The notes beneath the pieces were generated by a model. The model did no database searches and was not told where the DNA came from. It saw only the letters and a program-made list of their open reading frames with translations. Shown here in pieces: positions 43,581-51,632 of a stretch of DNA of 64,000 nt. The translations under genes were made by a program, and so were the position numbers. How positions within the stretch are numbered: position 1 is the stretch's first letter; the number at the start of each line of letters is the position of its first letter. Source of the DNA: an uncultured Collinsella sp. (GTDB lineage Bacteria; Actinomycetota; Coriobacteriia; Coriobacteriales; Coriobacteriaceae); NCBI GenBank assembly GCA_900554645.1, contig USIE01000001.1:62001-126000 (forward strand). Reading direction: 5' to 3'.

Positions 43581-45650
43581 CTATCGAACCGAAGAATCGC
43601 CCGAGGCCGAAGAGGTATCGGGCTCGTCATAAATCACGCCGAGCACGTCGCGCACGACATGCATCGCGGTATCTGAGCCACCGCCGCCCTGCTCCAGGAC
43701 AGTAGCGATGACGTACTTGGGATCATCGGCCGGTGCATAGGCGCAGAACCACGCGTATTCGTCCTCGCCACTTTTCTCGCCCGTGCCCGACTTGCCGTAT
43801 ACCTGCGGCGTCAGGGTGCCAAAGTGCGCCGCCAGGGACGTCGATGCCGTGTAAATCACGTCGTGCATGCCGTTGCGAACAAGAGCCAAATCCGAATCGC
43901 TGTTGATCTTGGCCTCCAGGCGCTTCTTCTTGCCCTTGCCGTTGTACTTATAGGCATCGCCGTCGCCATCGCGCGACACGGCAGACAAAAACACGTGGGG
44001 CACGTACTGTTTGCCGCCGTTGGCAAGACCCATATAGGCGCACGCCATCTGCAGGGGCGTCACCAGGATGTCACCCTGACCGATAGCAATGTTGGTCATA
44101 TCGCCGGCATTCCACTTGCGGTCCTCGGCAGATGCGTCGGTGAAGTACGACTCTTTCCACTCGGCATCGGGAATACGACCCGCGCCCTCACTCGGCAGAT
44201 CGATACCGCAGGTCTTGCCTAGGCCCCAGCGACGAAAGACCTCCTGCAGGCCCTCGGAATGTTTCTCGTCATAAAAGAACGCCTTGCCCATGTCGTAGAA
44301 GACGGGGTCGCACGAGTTGGCGATACCCGACTGCAGTGTCATGGTGCCGTGGCCGGAATGCAGCCAGCAGTACTTGCCCCACGACTTGCCCAGGCCCGTC
44401 CAATAGCCCGTGCAGTTGGTCGTCTGCCCCGACGTGTAGGTTCCAAACTCAAGACCGGCCAGTGCCGAGAGCGGCTTGATGGTCGAAGCCGACATGTACT
44501 GTCCGCTAATGGCGCGGTTGAGCAGCGGGTGCGAACCTTTGTCATCATTGAGCTCGGTCCACACGTCATTTGAGACGCCGCCGATAAAGACGGACGGATC
44601 GAACTTGGGCTCGCTCGCCATGCCCAGGATCTCGCCATTGTTGGGATCGAGACACACCACAGCGCCGTTGCCGGCATTGCTGTAGCCAGTGGTCTTGGCA
44701 AGCTCGATAGCGCTCGCCAGTGCCGTCTCGCAGGCCTGTTGAATCTTAAGGTCGAGCGTGAGCTTAATGTCGGAGCCGGCCTTCGCGGGCACGGCGCCGG
44801 CCTGACCGGTCACATTGCCCGAGGCATCGACCTTGACGGTCTGCTCGCCACGAATACCCTGCAGCAGGTTTTCGTAGTAGCTCTCAACGCCCGCCTGGCC
44901 TACGATATCGCCCGACTGGTACGTAATCTTGCCAGCAGAAGCATCATCATCGCCAGAGGTTTTCTTATTCTGGGCCTCGAGCTGCTCGGAGGTAATGGTG
45001 CCGGTATAGCCCAAGATATGGCATGCCGTCTCGCCGTATGGATACTGGCGCTCGGTACGCTCGGCAATCTTGACGCCCGGGAACTCGCCGGCGTGCTCCT
45101 GAATATAGGCAACCGTGGAGCGACGGACGTCCGTCGCGATGGTATGCAGGCTCTGAGCGCCCTCTGTATTGTCCTGAATATTGCGAAGGACCGCCACGTA
45201 AGGCATTCCAAGCACGTTGGCAAGATGGCGAACCAAAACCTCATCCTCGGCAAGGTCGCGGTAGGCCACGACAGCAAGTGAGGGACGGTTCTGGACAAGC
45301 GCCACGCCATTGCGGTCGAGGATGCGGCCGCGTACAGCGGGAGTGGTAACGGTGCGAGTCTGATTGCTATTAGCCTGCTTCTCGTAATAGTCCGACGAGA
45401 CCATCTGCATGCCCCACAGCTTGACGGCGAGCGCCGCAAACATCGCGCCCACACCCGTGGTGAGGATGGAAAAGCGGCCCTTAAAGGCGGTCGCCGCGGT
45501 ATTGCCCTCGCCCTCGGTGGCGCGTGGGGCCGTTCCATGCTGCGTATCGTAGGTAAAACGGGAATCGCCACGACGCATGATGACCAGCGCGACCACGATG
45601 GCCACAACCAGCACGATACCAGCGATAATAACCGTCAACTGGGAAGACAT
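43581..45650 (-). CDS. mrdA: Penicillin-binding protein 2 (class B transpeptidase)
   Basis: PBP2 crosslinks peptidoglycan during elongation as partner of RodA. The 689-residue protein has the PBP dimerisation domain (RGRILDRNGVALVQNRP) and a transpeptidase domain with Ser389-x-x-Lys392 in SASTIKP, SCD as the second motif and KSGTGE as the third. Its N-terminus is unusual in having two hydrophobic helices, at about 5-25 and 60-80, separated by a polar stretch, where most class B PBPs have one. ATG 45650 follows GGGGAGG. Confidence 0.94.
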   Translation of the reverse strand: MSSQLTVIIAGIVLVVAIVVALVIMRRGDSRFTYDTQHGTAPRATEGEGNTAATAFKGRFSILTTGVGAMFAALAVKLWGMQMVSSDYYEKQANSNQTRTVTTPAVRGRILDRNGVALVQNRPSLAVVAYRDLAEDEVLVRHLANVLGMPYVAVLRNIQDNTEGAQSLHTIATDVRRSTVAYIQEHAGEFPGVKIAERTERQYPYGETACHILGYTGTITSEQLEAQNKKTSGDDDASAGKITYQSGDIVGQAGVESYYENLLQGIRGEQTVKVDASGNVTGQAGAVPAKAGSDIKLTLDLKIQQACETALASAIELAKTTGYSNAGNGAVVCLDPNNGEILGMASEPKFDPSVFIGGVSNDVWTELNDDKGSHPLLNRAISGQYMSASTIKPLSALAGLEFGTYTSGQTTNCTGYWTGLGKSWGKYCWLHSGHGTMTLQSGIANSCDPVFYDMGKAFFYDEKHSEGLQEVFRRWGLGKTCGIDLPSEGAGRIPDAEWKESYFTDASAEDRKWNAGDMTNIAIGQGDILVTPLQMACAYMGLANGGKQYVPHVFLSAVSRDGDGDAYKYNGKGKKKRLEAKINSDSDLALVRNGMHDVIYTASTSLAAHFGTLTPQVYGKSGTGEKSGEDEYAWFCAYAPADDPKYVIATVLEQGGGGSDTAMHVVRDVLGVIYDEPDTSSASGDSSVR

Positions 45651-45663
45651 CTACGGGCCTCCC

Positions 45664-46230
45664 CTATTTGAGCTTGCGGGTCTTGGGCTTAAAGCGCATA
45701 CCCGTCTGGCGTCCGCCACGTGCGGAGAATCCATAGCCGGACTGCGGCACGACGCCGGACATCAAAAACGGAATGGCAACCAGACCCGTCAGGATCGAGG
45801 ACGGCAGCGCATGGCCGAAGATCGCCACGACAAAGCTCGTCTCCAAACCCATAAACAGCAAGATGATGCTGTAGATCACATTAATGACGAGCGCGAAGGC
45901 GCCCACAGTGACGCCGCGCGCACTTGGGGTACCGCCCGTCTGACCGACGGCGCTGTGCACCAGGGCAAAAGAACCCACGGTCAGCAGGAGCGACATAATG
46001 CCCACCGGCACGGCAGCGGACAGGTCATAAAGCAAGCCGCTGCAAAAACCGCACACGACGGCACGGGTCGGGTCGCCCGAGAACACACTCAGGCACACCA
46101 AGATAATCATGAAGTTGACGCGACCACCCGCAATGGAGATCTGCGGTGCCAGGCCTGCCTGCAGCAGCACGCACACGATGGCGGCGATCACAAACGTGCG
46201 GGAGCTCATCCCCTGCTCGTGTAGATCCAT
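45664..46230 (-). CDS. mreD: Rod shape-determining membrane protein MreD
   Basis: MreD links the MreB/MreC complex to the wall synthesis machinery in the membrane. The product has about 188 residues and five or six membrane segments, including VNFMIILVCLSVFSGDPTRAVVCGFCSGLLYDLSAAVPVG, which fits the family pattern of a Gly-x-x-x-Gly-Leu-x-x-Asp stretch. The ATG at 46230 (MDLHEQGM) has GGGGGG seven bases before it. An ATG at 46209 that overlaps the mreC stop is an alternative. Sequence identity in this family is low, so the call leans on position and topology. Confidence 0.85.
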   Translation of the reverse strand: MDLHEQGMSSRTFVIAAIVCVLLQAGLAPQISIAGGRVNFMIILVCLSVFSGDPTRAVVCGFCSGLLYDLSAAVPVGIMSLLLTVGSFALVHSAVGQTGGTPSARGVTVGAFALVINVIYSIILLFMGLETSFVVAIFGHALPSSILTGLVAIPFLMSGVVPQSGYGFSARGGRQTGMRFKPKTRKLK

Positions 46231-47240
46231 GGACATGCCCCCCATTCGTTCGAGCCAGAATCGGTCGTCTCGGACGTGTCGGAACTGTCATCCGAACTCT
46301 CGTCCTTCGTCTTGGTCGCAGCATCGCGCGACGTTCCCTGCGGCGTGCTGTTGGCCGTACTCACGTCCTCATCCGAGGCCGACTGTTCGTCGGTCAGCGA
46401 GGTAATGACCAGCACTTCCTCGTTGTTCTCGGCCGTCGTCTGAGCGCGCACCACAATGGTGTAGTACACATCGTTTGCCGATTTCTCAACCGACGAGACG
46501 GTGCCGAGCGGTAGACCCTTGGGGAACACGCCACCGATGCCCGAGGTCACGATGATGTCGCCAACCTTAACATCGGAGTCGACGCTCACGTACTCAAGAC
46601 GCAGCGTGCCGTCAGCCTGACCCTGCAGCATGCCCTGGGCGCGCGTGTCCTGCACCATGGCGGACACGCCCGAGTTCTCGTCGCTAATCAAGCGCACGGT
46701 CGACGTTTTGGCCGATACCTCGATAATCTGGCCGATAACACCGGCAGAACTCGTCACGGGCATGTTGATGGTAAGGCCGTCGGCAGAGCCCTTGTCGATG
46801 GTAACGGTCGAGGTCCAGGCATCGCCAGAGGCACCAACGATACGAGCAGCGGTCGATTTGAGGTTATAGGTCGACTGCAGGCCGACCAGCCCCTCCAGAC
46901 GCTCGGCGGTCTTTTGAGCCTCGGAGAGCTCAGCAACCTTAGAGGTCAGTTCCTCGTTTTGCTTCTTAAGCTCGTCAAGCGTGTCCTGCGACGCCGTAAG
47001 GTTAGAGAACACGTTGCCGATCGCATTGAAGGGAGCCGCCACAGCCGAGCCCACAAAGCGCACCGGAGAGGTAATCGTCGTTACGCCCGAACGCACGGCA
47101 TGAATCGGCCCTGCCTCGCCCTCGCGGATGTAAAACGTGAGCAGCAACACCGAAATCAGGCTGAAAACAATCAACGGGCGCATACCCGTTGATTGTCGCT
47201 TGGTATTCAGATTTGTGGAGAAACCCGAAGATCGTGCCAA
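46206..47240 (-). CDS. mreC: Rod shape-determining protein MreC
   Basis: MreC is a bitopic scaffold of the elongasome. The 344-residue protein has one membrane helix (about 20-37), then a coiled coil (DTLDELKKQNEELTSKVAELSEAQKT) and a beta-rich periplasm-facing domain with TVRLISDENSGVSAMV and VGDIIVTSGIGGVFPKGLPLG. The last 50 residues form an unconserved Ser/Thr/Asp-rich tail. The start is TTG 47240 after AAAGGTGG. It overlaps mreD at its 3' end. Confidence 0.95.
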   Translation of the reverse strand: MARSSGFSTNLNTKRQSTGMRPLIVFSLISVLLLTFYIREGEAGPIHAVRSGVTTITSPVRFVGSAVAAPFNAIGNVFSNLTASQDTLDELKKQNEELTSKVAELSEAQKTAERLEGLVGLQSTYNLKSTAARIVGASGDAWTSTVTIDKGSADGLTINMPVTSSAGVIGQIIEVSAKTSTVRLISDENSGVSAMVQDTRAQGMLQGQADGTLRLEYVSVDSDVKVGDIIVTSGIGGVFPKGLPLGTVSSVEKSANDVYYTIVVRAQTTAENNEEVLVITSLTDEQSASDEDVSTANSTPQGTSRDAATKTKDESSDDSSDTSETTDSGSNEWGACPWIYTSRG

Positions 47241-47261
47241 ATGGAATCCACCTTTTGGAAA

Positions 47262-48305
47262 TTAAGCATTGGTCTGGACGAAGCCGCCATCAAACGCATT
47301 GGCCTCGAGCACGCGGGCACAGCCGTTAACGACGTTATCGAGCGCCGTGGGGCTGACGTTGACCGAAACACCGGTCTCATCGCGCAGGCGCACGTCGAGA
47401 CCGCGCAGCAGCGCGCCGCCACCAGTCAGCAAAATGCCGTAGTACATAAGGTCCGAGGCAAGATCGGGCGGCGTGGCATCGAGGGCGTCCTTGACGGCCT
47501 TGGCCATCTCGTCGAGCGGCTTGTTGAGCGCGCGACGAATCTCCTCGCTCTCGATGCGCACGGTCTTGGGCAGACCGGTGATCACGTCGCGGCCGTTGAC
47601 CTCGACGTCGAGCTCGTCCTTGAGCGGCACGGCGGAACCGACCTTGATCTTGATGTCCTCTGCCGTACGCTCGCCGATGGCAAGGTTGTAGGCATCGCGA
47701 ACGTGCGTGAGGATGGCCTGATCGAACTCGTCGCCGGCAATACGGATGGACTGCGAGACGACGATGCCGCCCATAGCGATAACGGCAACCTCGGTGGTAC
47801 CGCCACCGATGTCGATGACCATGGAGCCGGTGGGCTCCTCGACGGGCAGGTCGGCGCCGATAGCAGCAGCCATGGGCTCCTCGATCAGGTAGGCCTGGCG
47901 AGCGCCGGCCTGGATCGTGGCCTCAAAGACAGCGCGCTTCTCGACCGACGTGACGCCGGAGGGAACGCAGACGACAACACGCGGACGCGGAGTCCACGGA
48001 TAGCGCTTCTCGGACGCCTTGTCGATAAAGTAGCGAAGCATGGCCTCGGTAACGTCGAAGTCGGCGATGACGCCGTCCTTCAGGGGACGAACGGCCACAA
48101 TGTTGCCGGGCGTACGGCCGAGCATGCGCTTTGCCTCGATACCGACCGCCAGGATGCGCTCGTCGTTCTTGTCGATGGCGACGACGGAGGGCTCGCGGAT
48201 GACGATGCCCTTGCCGCGCACGGAGACAAGCGTATTTGCGGTGCCGAGGTCGATGGCAAGATCGCCCGCATAGCTACCGAAGAACATATCCATCAAAGAA
48301 AACAA
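47262..48305 (-). CDS. mreB: Actin-like cell-shape protein MreB
   Basis: MreB forms membrane filaments that direct lateral wall synthesis. The 347-residue protein has LAIDLGTANTLVSVRGKGIV, MLGRTPGNIVAVRPLKDGVIADFDVTE, the nucleotide-binding IDIGGGTTEVAVIA and LTGGGALLRGLD, all canonical. The first residues MFSLMDMFFG may act as the membrane-binding amphipathic end. The start is TTG 48305, five bases after AGGAG, and an ATG four codons later is possible. It is the first gene of the shape operon. Confidence 0.97.
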   Translation of the reverse strand: MFSLMDMFFGSYAGDLAIDLGTANTLVSVRGKGIVIREPSVVAIDKNDERILAVGIEAKRMLGRTPGNIVAVRPLKDGVIADFDVTEAMLRYFIDKASEKRYPWTPRPRVVVCVPSGVTSVEKRAVFEATIQAGARQAYLIEEPMAAAIGADLPVEEPTGSMVIDIGGGTTEVAVIAMGGIVVSQSIRIAGDEFDQAILTHVRDAYNLAIGERTAEDIKIKVGSAVPLKDELDVEVNGRDVITGLPKTVRIESEEIRRALNKPLDEMAKAVKDALDATPPDLASDLMYYGILLTGGGALLRGLDVRLRDETGVSVNVSPTALDNVVNGCARVLEANAFDGGFVQTNA

Positions 48306-48365
48306 CGCAACTCCTGATGTGTTGGATGATTGCTGGAAAACTACTAGCTCATCATACTAACGCAA

Positions 48366-48398
48366 GCCCGGCACCTCACTTGCGGTGAAGCGCCGGGC
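48366..48398 (-). terminator. Terminator-like hairpin after the TPR gene
   Basis: GCCCGGC and GCCGGGC close a hairpin with additional inner CTTCAC/GTGAGG pairing, followed by TTGCGTTAG on the minus strand. The U-tract is weak. A -10-like TATGAT for mreB (48356-48351) follows at once. Confidence 0.55.
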
Positions 48399-48420
48399 AA
48401 AGCTAAATCCCATAAGGTCA

Positions 48421-49725
48421 CTACTGGTTGTCAGCAGCCGAGAAATCCATATCGAGCGAGGAAACGGCCCAGCCGATATGGTTGTCGGAGCGCACGAATT
48501 TGACGGTGTACTCCTGCTCGCCGCCCTTGGACAGCGAAGCCTTAACCTTGGCGGTCGTCTCGGTCATGGACTGATCCATACCCTCGACGGACACGGTGGC
48601 ACCCTGCGGAATCGAGGAGATGATCATCGACTTGGCGTCCTCGGACAGGCTCGAGGCCAGGCAAGACTCGGCCTTTGCGGTGTCACCGTCGCCGGCAGCC
48701 TGGAACAGATCGGTAACGACAGACTCCTGAGACGGGAAGCCAAAGCCGCGCGTGTAGGCAAAGCCCAGACCGCCCGCGGCGATCAAAATGAGCAGAAGCA
48801 GCACGATGAAGACTTTGAGGCCCGTGTGGCGATGGCGACGACGGACCTTGGCCTGCTTACGATCCTGACGGTCCTGCTGGACCATCTCGGACTCGGACAG
48901 CGTAAAGAAGCCGGTGTCCGAGGGATCGGGCATAAACTGGCCGGTCGCGCCCGTAGGATCGAGCGGATCAACGGCAGGAGCGTCCATCGCGGGCGCCGGA
49001 GCCGTGGCCATAGCCGTCTGGGCAGACAGCGCGGCAAGCGAATCGTGCACGCGGGCAAGCTCATCGGCCTGCTCGGAGGTGAGCTGGTAGATGCCATCGG
49101 CAGTAGCGGCGTTAAAGGCGTCGAGTGCGTCGGAGGGGCGGCCGGCGGCAGAAAGCGCCTGACCCATGCCGGCGTTGAGCGCACGCGTGTCGTCGCGGGG
49201 ACCGGCAAAGTCGATAGCCGTGCGGTAGGTCTCCACGGCATCCGCCGGACGGCCAAGCTTAATGAAGCAACGACCGAGCTCGCCGAGTGCGGCGGCAGGA
49301 GCCGGATTGGCGCCGTCGATGGCGGCCTGACGAAAGGCAGTACCCGCGTTGGCATAGTCGCCCGACTGGAACAGCGCATTGCCCAGGCCCAGATAGGCCT
49401 TGAACGGCGTGGCATAGGAAGCATCCTGCGTAGCAGCAGAGAACGCCTGGGCGGCCGTCGTGTAGTCGCCCACGGCGGCGAGTGCCTTGCCGCGGTTGGT
49501 GAGCAGCGCGCCGCGCTTGCCGTAGGTGCCGTCATTGAGGGCAGCGGCGTAGGCCTCGGCGGCCTCGGCATACATGCCCAGGTGCATCAAGGCGTTACCA
49601 CGAAGGTGATCGGCCTCGCCCATAATCTCATCGGGAGTTTTTGCCGCCCCAAGCATCTGGGCTGCAGCGGAAAAATCACCCGCGCGGTAAGCGGCGCGGC
49701 CCTGTTGGATCAGCTGGCTATTCAA
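48421..49725 (-). CDS. TPR-repeat membrane protein of unknown function
   Basis: The 434-residue protein has about seven TPR-like units in its first 240 residues (for example YRAGDFSAAAQML and YAEAAEAYAAAL). An Ala/Pro-rich linker and a basic stretch RRRHRHTGLK come next, then one membrane helix (about 307-327) and an outside domain of about 110 residues. The basic stretch before the helix places the TPRs inside the cell. The start is TTG 49725 after AAAGGGG. It follows the cyclophilin gene by 11 bases. I do not recognise a named family. A protein-protein scaffold is the only safe inference. Confidence 0.7.
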   Translation of the reverse strand: MNSQLIQQGRAAYRAGDFSAAAQMLGAAKTPDEIMGEADHLRGNALMHLGMYAEAAEAYAAALNDGTYGKRGALLTNRGKALAAVGDYTTAAQAFSAATQDASYATPFKAYLGLGNALFQSGDYANAGTAFRQAAIDGANPAPAAALGELGRCFIKLGRPADAVETYRTAIDFAGPRDDTRALNAGMGQALSAAGRPSDALDAFNAATADGIYQLTSEQADELARVHDSLAALSAQTAMATAPAPAMDAPAVDPLDPTGATGQFMPDPSDTGFFTLSESEMVQQDRQDRKQAKVRRRHRHTGLKVFIVLLLLILIAAGGLGFAYTRGFGFPSQESVVTDLFQAAGDGDTAKAESCLASSLSEDAKSMIISSIPQGATVSVEGMDQSMTETTAKVKASLSKGGEQEYTVKFVRSDNHIGWAVSSLDMDFSAADNQ

Positions 49726-49736
49726 GGAAGTCCCCT

Positions 49737-50279
49737 TTACTCGTGAACGATCTCGACATGGACGATCTCGTCGCCGGCACGCAGCTGTGAAATCACATCG
49801 AGACCCTCGACCGTGGTACCAAAGACGGTGTAACCGGAATCGAGGTTATGCTGGGCACCCAGGCAGAAGTAGAACTGCGAACCCGCGGAATCGGGGTCCA
49901 TGGAGCGCGCCATGGCAAGGGCACCATCGACATGGCTGTTGCGCGGATTGGTGGCAAACTCGCCCTTGATGCAGTAGCCGGGACCACCGGTACCGGGCAT
50001 GCCGTCAGGGCCCTCAAGACCGGCAGCGACGTCGGCGCCGGACATATCGCGGGTATTGGGGTCGCCGCCCTGAATGACAAAGCCGGGCACATAGCGATGG
50101 AACTTAAGGCCATCATAGAAACCCATCGTGGAAAGCTCGCAGAAGTTCGCGACATGAATGGGAGCGCCCTCACCGTCAAACTTGACCTTGATGGTACCCT
50201 TCGACGTCTCGATAACGGCGCACTCGTCGCCGGCAAGCTGATACTCGGGCGTGTAGAGCTCTTTCTTAAAACCAAACAT
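49737..50279 (-). CDS. Peptidyl-prolyl cis-trans isomerase, cyclophilin type
   Basis: Cyclophilins speed proline isomerisation in folding proteins. The 180-residue protein has the family sequence DGLKFHRYVPGFVIQGGDP with the catalytic Arg, then GALAMARSMDPDSAGSQFYFCLG and TVFGTTVEGLDVI. It has no signal peptide, so it is cytoplasmic. ATG 50279 follows AGGAAGGAACC. It has its own promoter and is co-transcribed with the TPR gene. Confidence 0.95.
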   Translation of the reverse strand: MFGFKKELYTPEYQLAGDECAVIETSKGTIKVKFDGEGAPIHVANFCELSTMGFYDGLKFHRYVPGFVIQGGDPNTRDMSGADVAAGLEGPDGMPGTGGPGYCIKGEFATNPRNSHVDGALAMARSMDPDSAGSQFYFCLGAQHNLDSGYTVFGTTVEGLDVISQLRAGDEIVHVEIVHE

Positions 50280-50318
50280 GTGGTTCCTTCCTCGTGCGTT
50301 TAAAGCATATTTGTACGA

Positions 50319-50348
50319 ATTGTAGCAATAAGCATGCGCTTACATCAA
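50319..50348 (-). promoter_or_regulatory. Promoter of the cyclophilin gene
   Basis: TTGATG (50348-50343) and TACAAT (50324-50319) are 18 bases apart, with transcription expected near 50312. Confidence 0.6.
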
Positions 50349-50386
50349 TTGCGCACGTAGGTTATGCCGACTATGGCGAACTAATT

Positions 50387-51529
50387 TTAGGAACGCTGCT
50401 GCGGCTTCCAGGAGCCCACATTGGCGTCGTACTGGTTCAGCGCGCTGTTGCCGCCCTGCGCGATGGGCGCCAGGATCTCGCTTTGGTGGGAACTCATCGA
50501 CTCACCATCGGGAATGGCCAGCGAGATATCCCAGCTCTGGCAGATCACGTCGACACGTTCGTACATCCACTCGGCAAGCTGCTTTAAGTGGGCGATGTCG
50601 TCCGCATAGACCGTATCGTCCTGATACTTAAGGTTGTTGAGCTCATCTTGCGTCTTTTTGATCTGGTCGCGCAGGGCGTAGGCACTCTGCGACAGCTCCT
50701 GACGGGTGGACAGCGGCGTTCGGAGATAACCGTTGTTAAAGGAATCGATGACCTCGCCAATCTGGTCCTCGTCACCGTAGGACACGATGGTCTGATACAG
50801 ACCGTCGAGCCTGGTATAGAGCTGATCATCGGTCAGCACGGTTTCTTCCTGGACCACCTCGGCAGAATCGTCTTGCTTGGTATCGTCCTCAGTCGCCTCG
50901 CCCTTTTGGCGCGTGGGGAAGGTCGTCTGCGCAGCCTGACCAAACTGGTCGTAGAAGGCAGGCATGACACCCATGGGATCGGCCGTCACGAACCAATAGG
51001 CACCGCCGCAAACGACGGCAAGGACCGCGATGACGATGAGCGGCTTGGGGATATGACGCTTGTGCTTGTGATAGGCGTCCTCGTCGGGATGCACCTTGCG
51101 CTTGGGTTTTTGAGCATCGTCATGCAGGGAAACGGGCGTGGGAATATCGACCTTGGGGATACCGAAATCCTTATCGAAGGCCGGCAGCACGCAGGTCTCG
51201 TTGGGGTCGGCGGCGTCCGAAAGCACCGCGGCTGCCGAGGCGGGCGCATGCGGCACCTCGGTATCGATCTGCTCTTGCGTTAGGCGCGGAAAGCCCGCCG
51301 TGCGGCCCGCTGCCAGGTCGGATGCGGCCGCGTCCTCGGAGAGGATACCCGGAGCGGGGCGTCCGCATTTGGGGCACGTACGATCATGCGGAGAAAGACG
51401 GGCACCGCAGCCCTCGCAGAACACGAACTCGGTGTGCTCGGGACCATCGCCCGGACCCACATAGGCGTTGCAGTAGGGGCAGAACGAGGCGCCGTCCTCG
51501 ATAGTCTTAAGGCAATGCGGGCAGATCAC
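50387..51529 (-). CDS. Double zinc-ribbon membrane protein of unknown function
   Basis: From GTG 51529, five bases after AAGAGG, the protein has about 380 residues and begins with two zinc ribbons, CPHC...CPYC and CEGC...CPKC, in the first 60 residues. A disordered segment follows, then a basic run (KHKRHIPKP), one membrane helix (LIVIAVLAVVCGGAYWFV) and an outside domain of about 190 residues with a predicted coiled coil (ALRDQIKKTQDELNNLKYQ). Ribbons inside and the helical domain outside give the same overall plan as the TPR protein nearby. The longer frame starts at a TTG at 51559. No function can be assigned. Confidence 0.7.
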   Translation of the reverse strand: MICPHCLKTIEDGASFCPYCNAYVGPGDGPEHTEFVFCEGCGARLSPHDRTCPKCGRPAPGILSEDAAASDLAAGRTAGFPRLTQEQIDTEVPHAPASAAAVLSDAADPNETCVLPAFDKDFGIPKVDIPTPVSLHDDAQKPKRKVHPDEDAYHKHKRHIPKPLIVIAVLAVVCGGAYWFVTADPMGVMPAFYDQFGQAAQTTFPTRQKGEATEDDTKQDDSAEVVQEETVLTDDQLYTRLDGLYQTIVSYGDEDQIGEVIDSFNNGYLRTPLSTRQELSQSAYALRDQIKKTQDELNNLKYQDDTVYADDIAHLKQLAEWMYERVDVICQSWDISLAIPDGESMSSHQSEILAPIAQGGNSALNQYDANVGSWKPQQRS

Positions 51530-51632
51530 GGCATCCTCTTTTCGAAGCAATTCAAACAATCGAGGTTAGAGCATAACATCGCCACGGCCCCACAGGAGCA
51601 AGGCACCAATTCAACATCGGCAGGGCGCGTAG

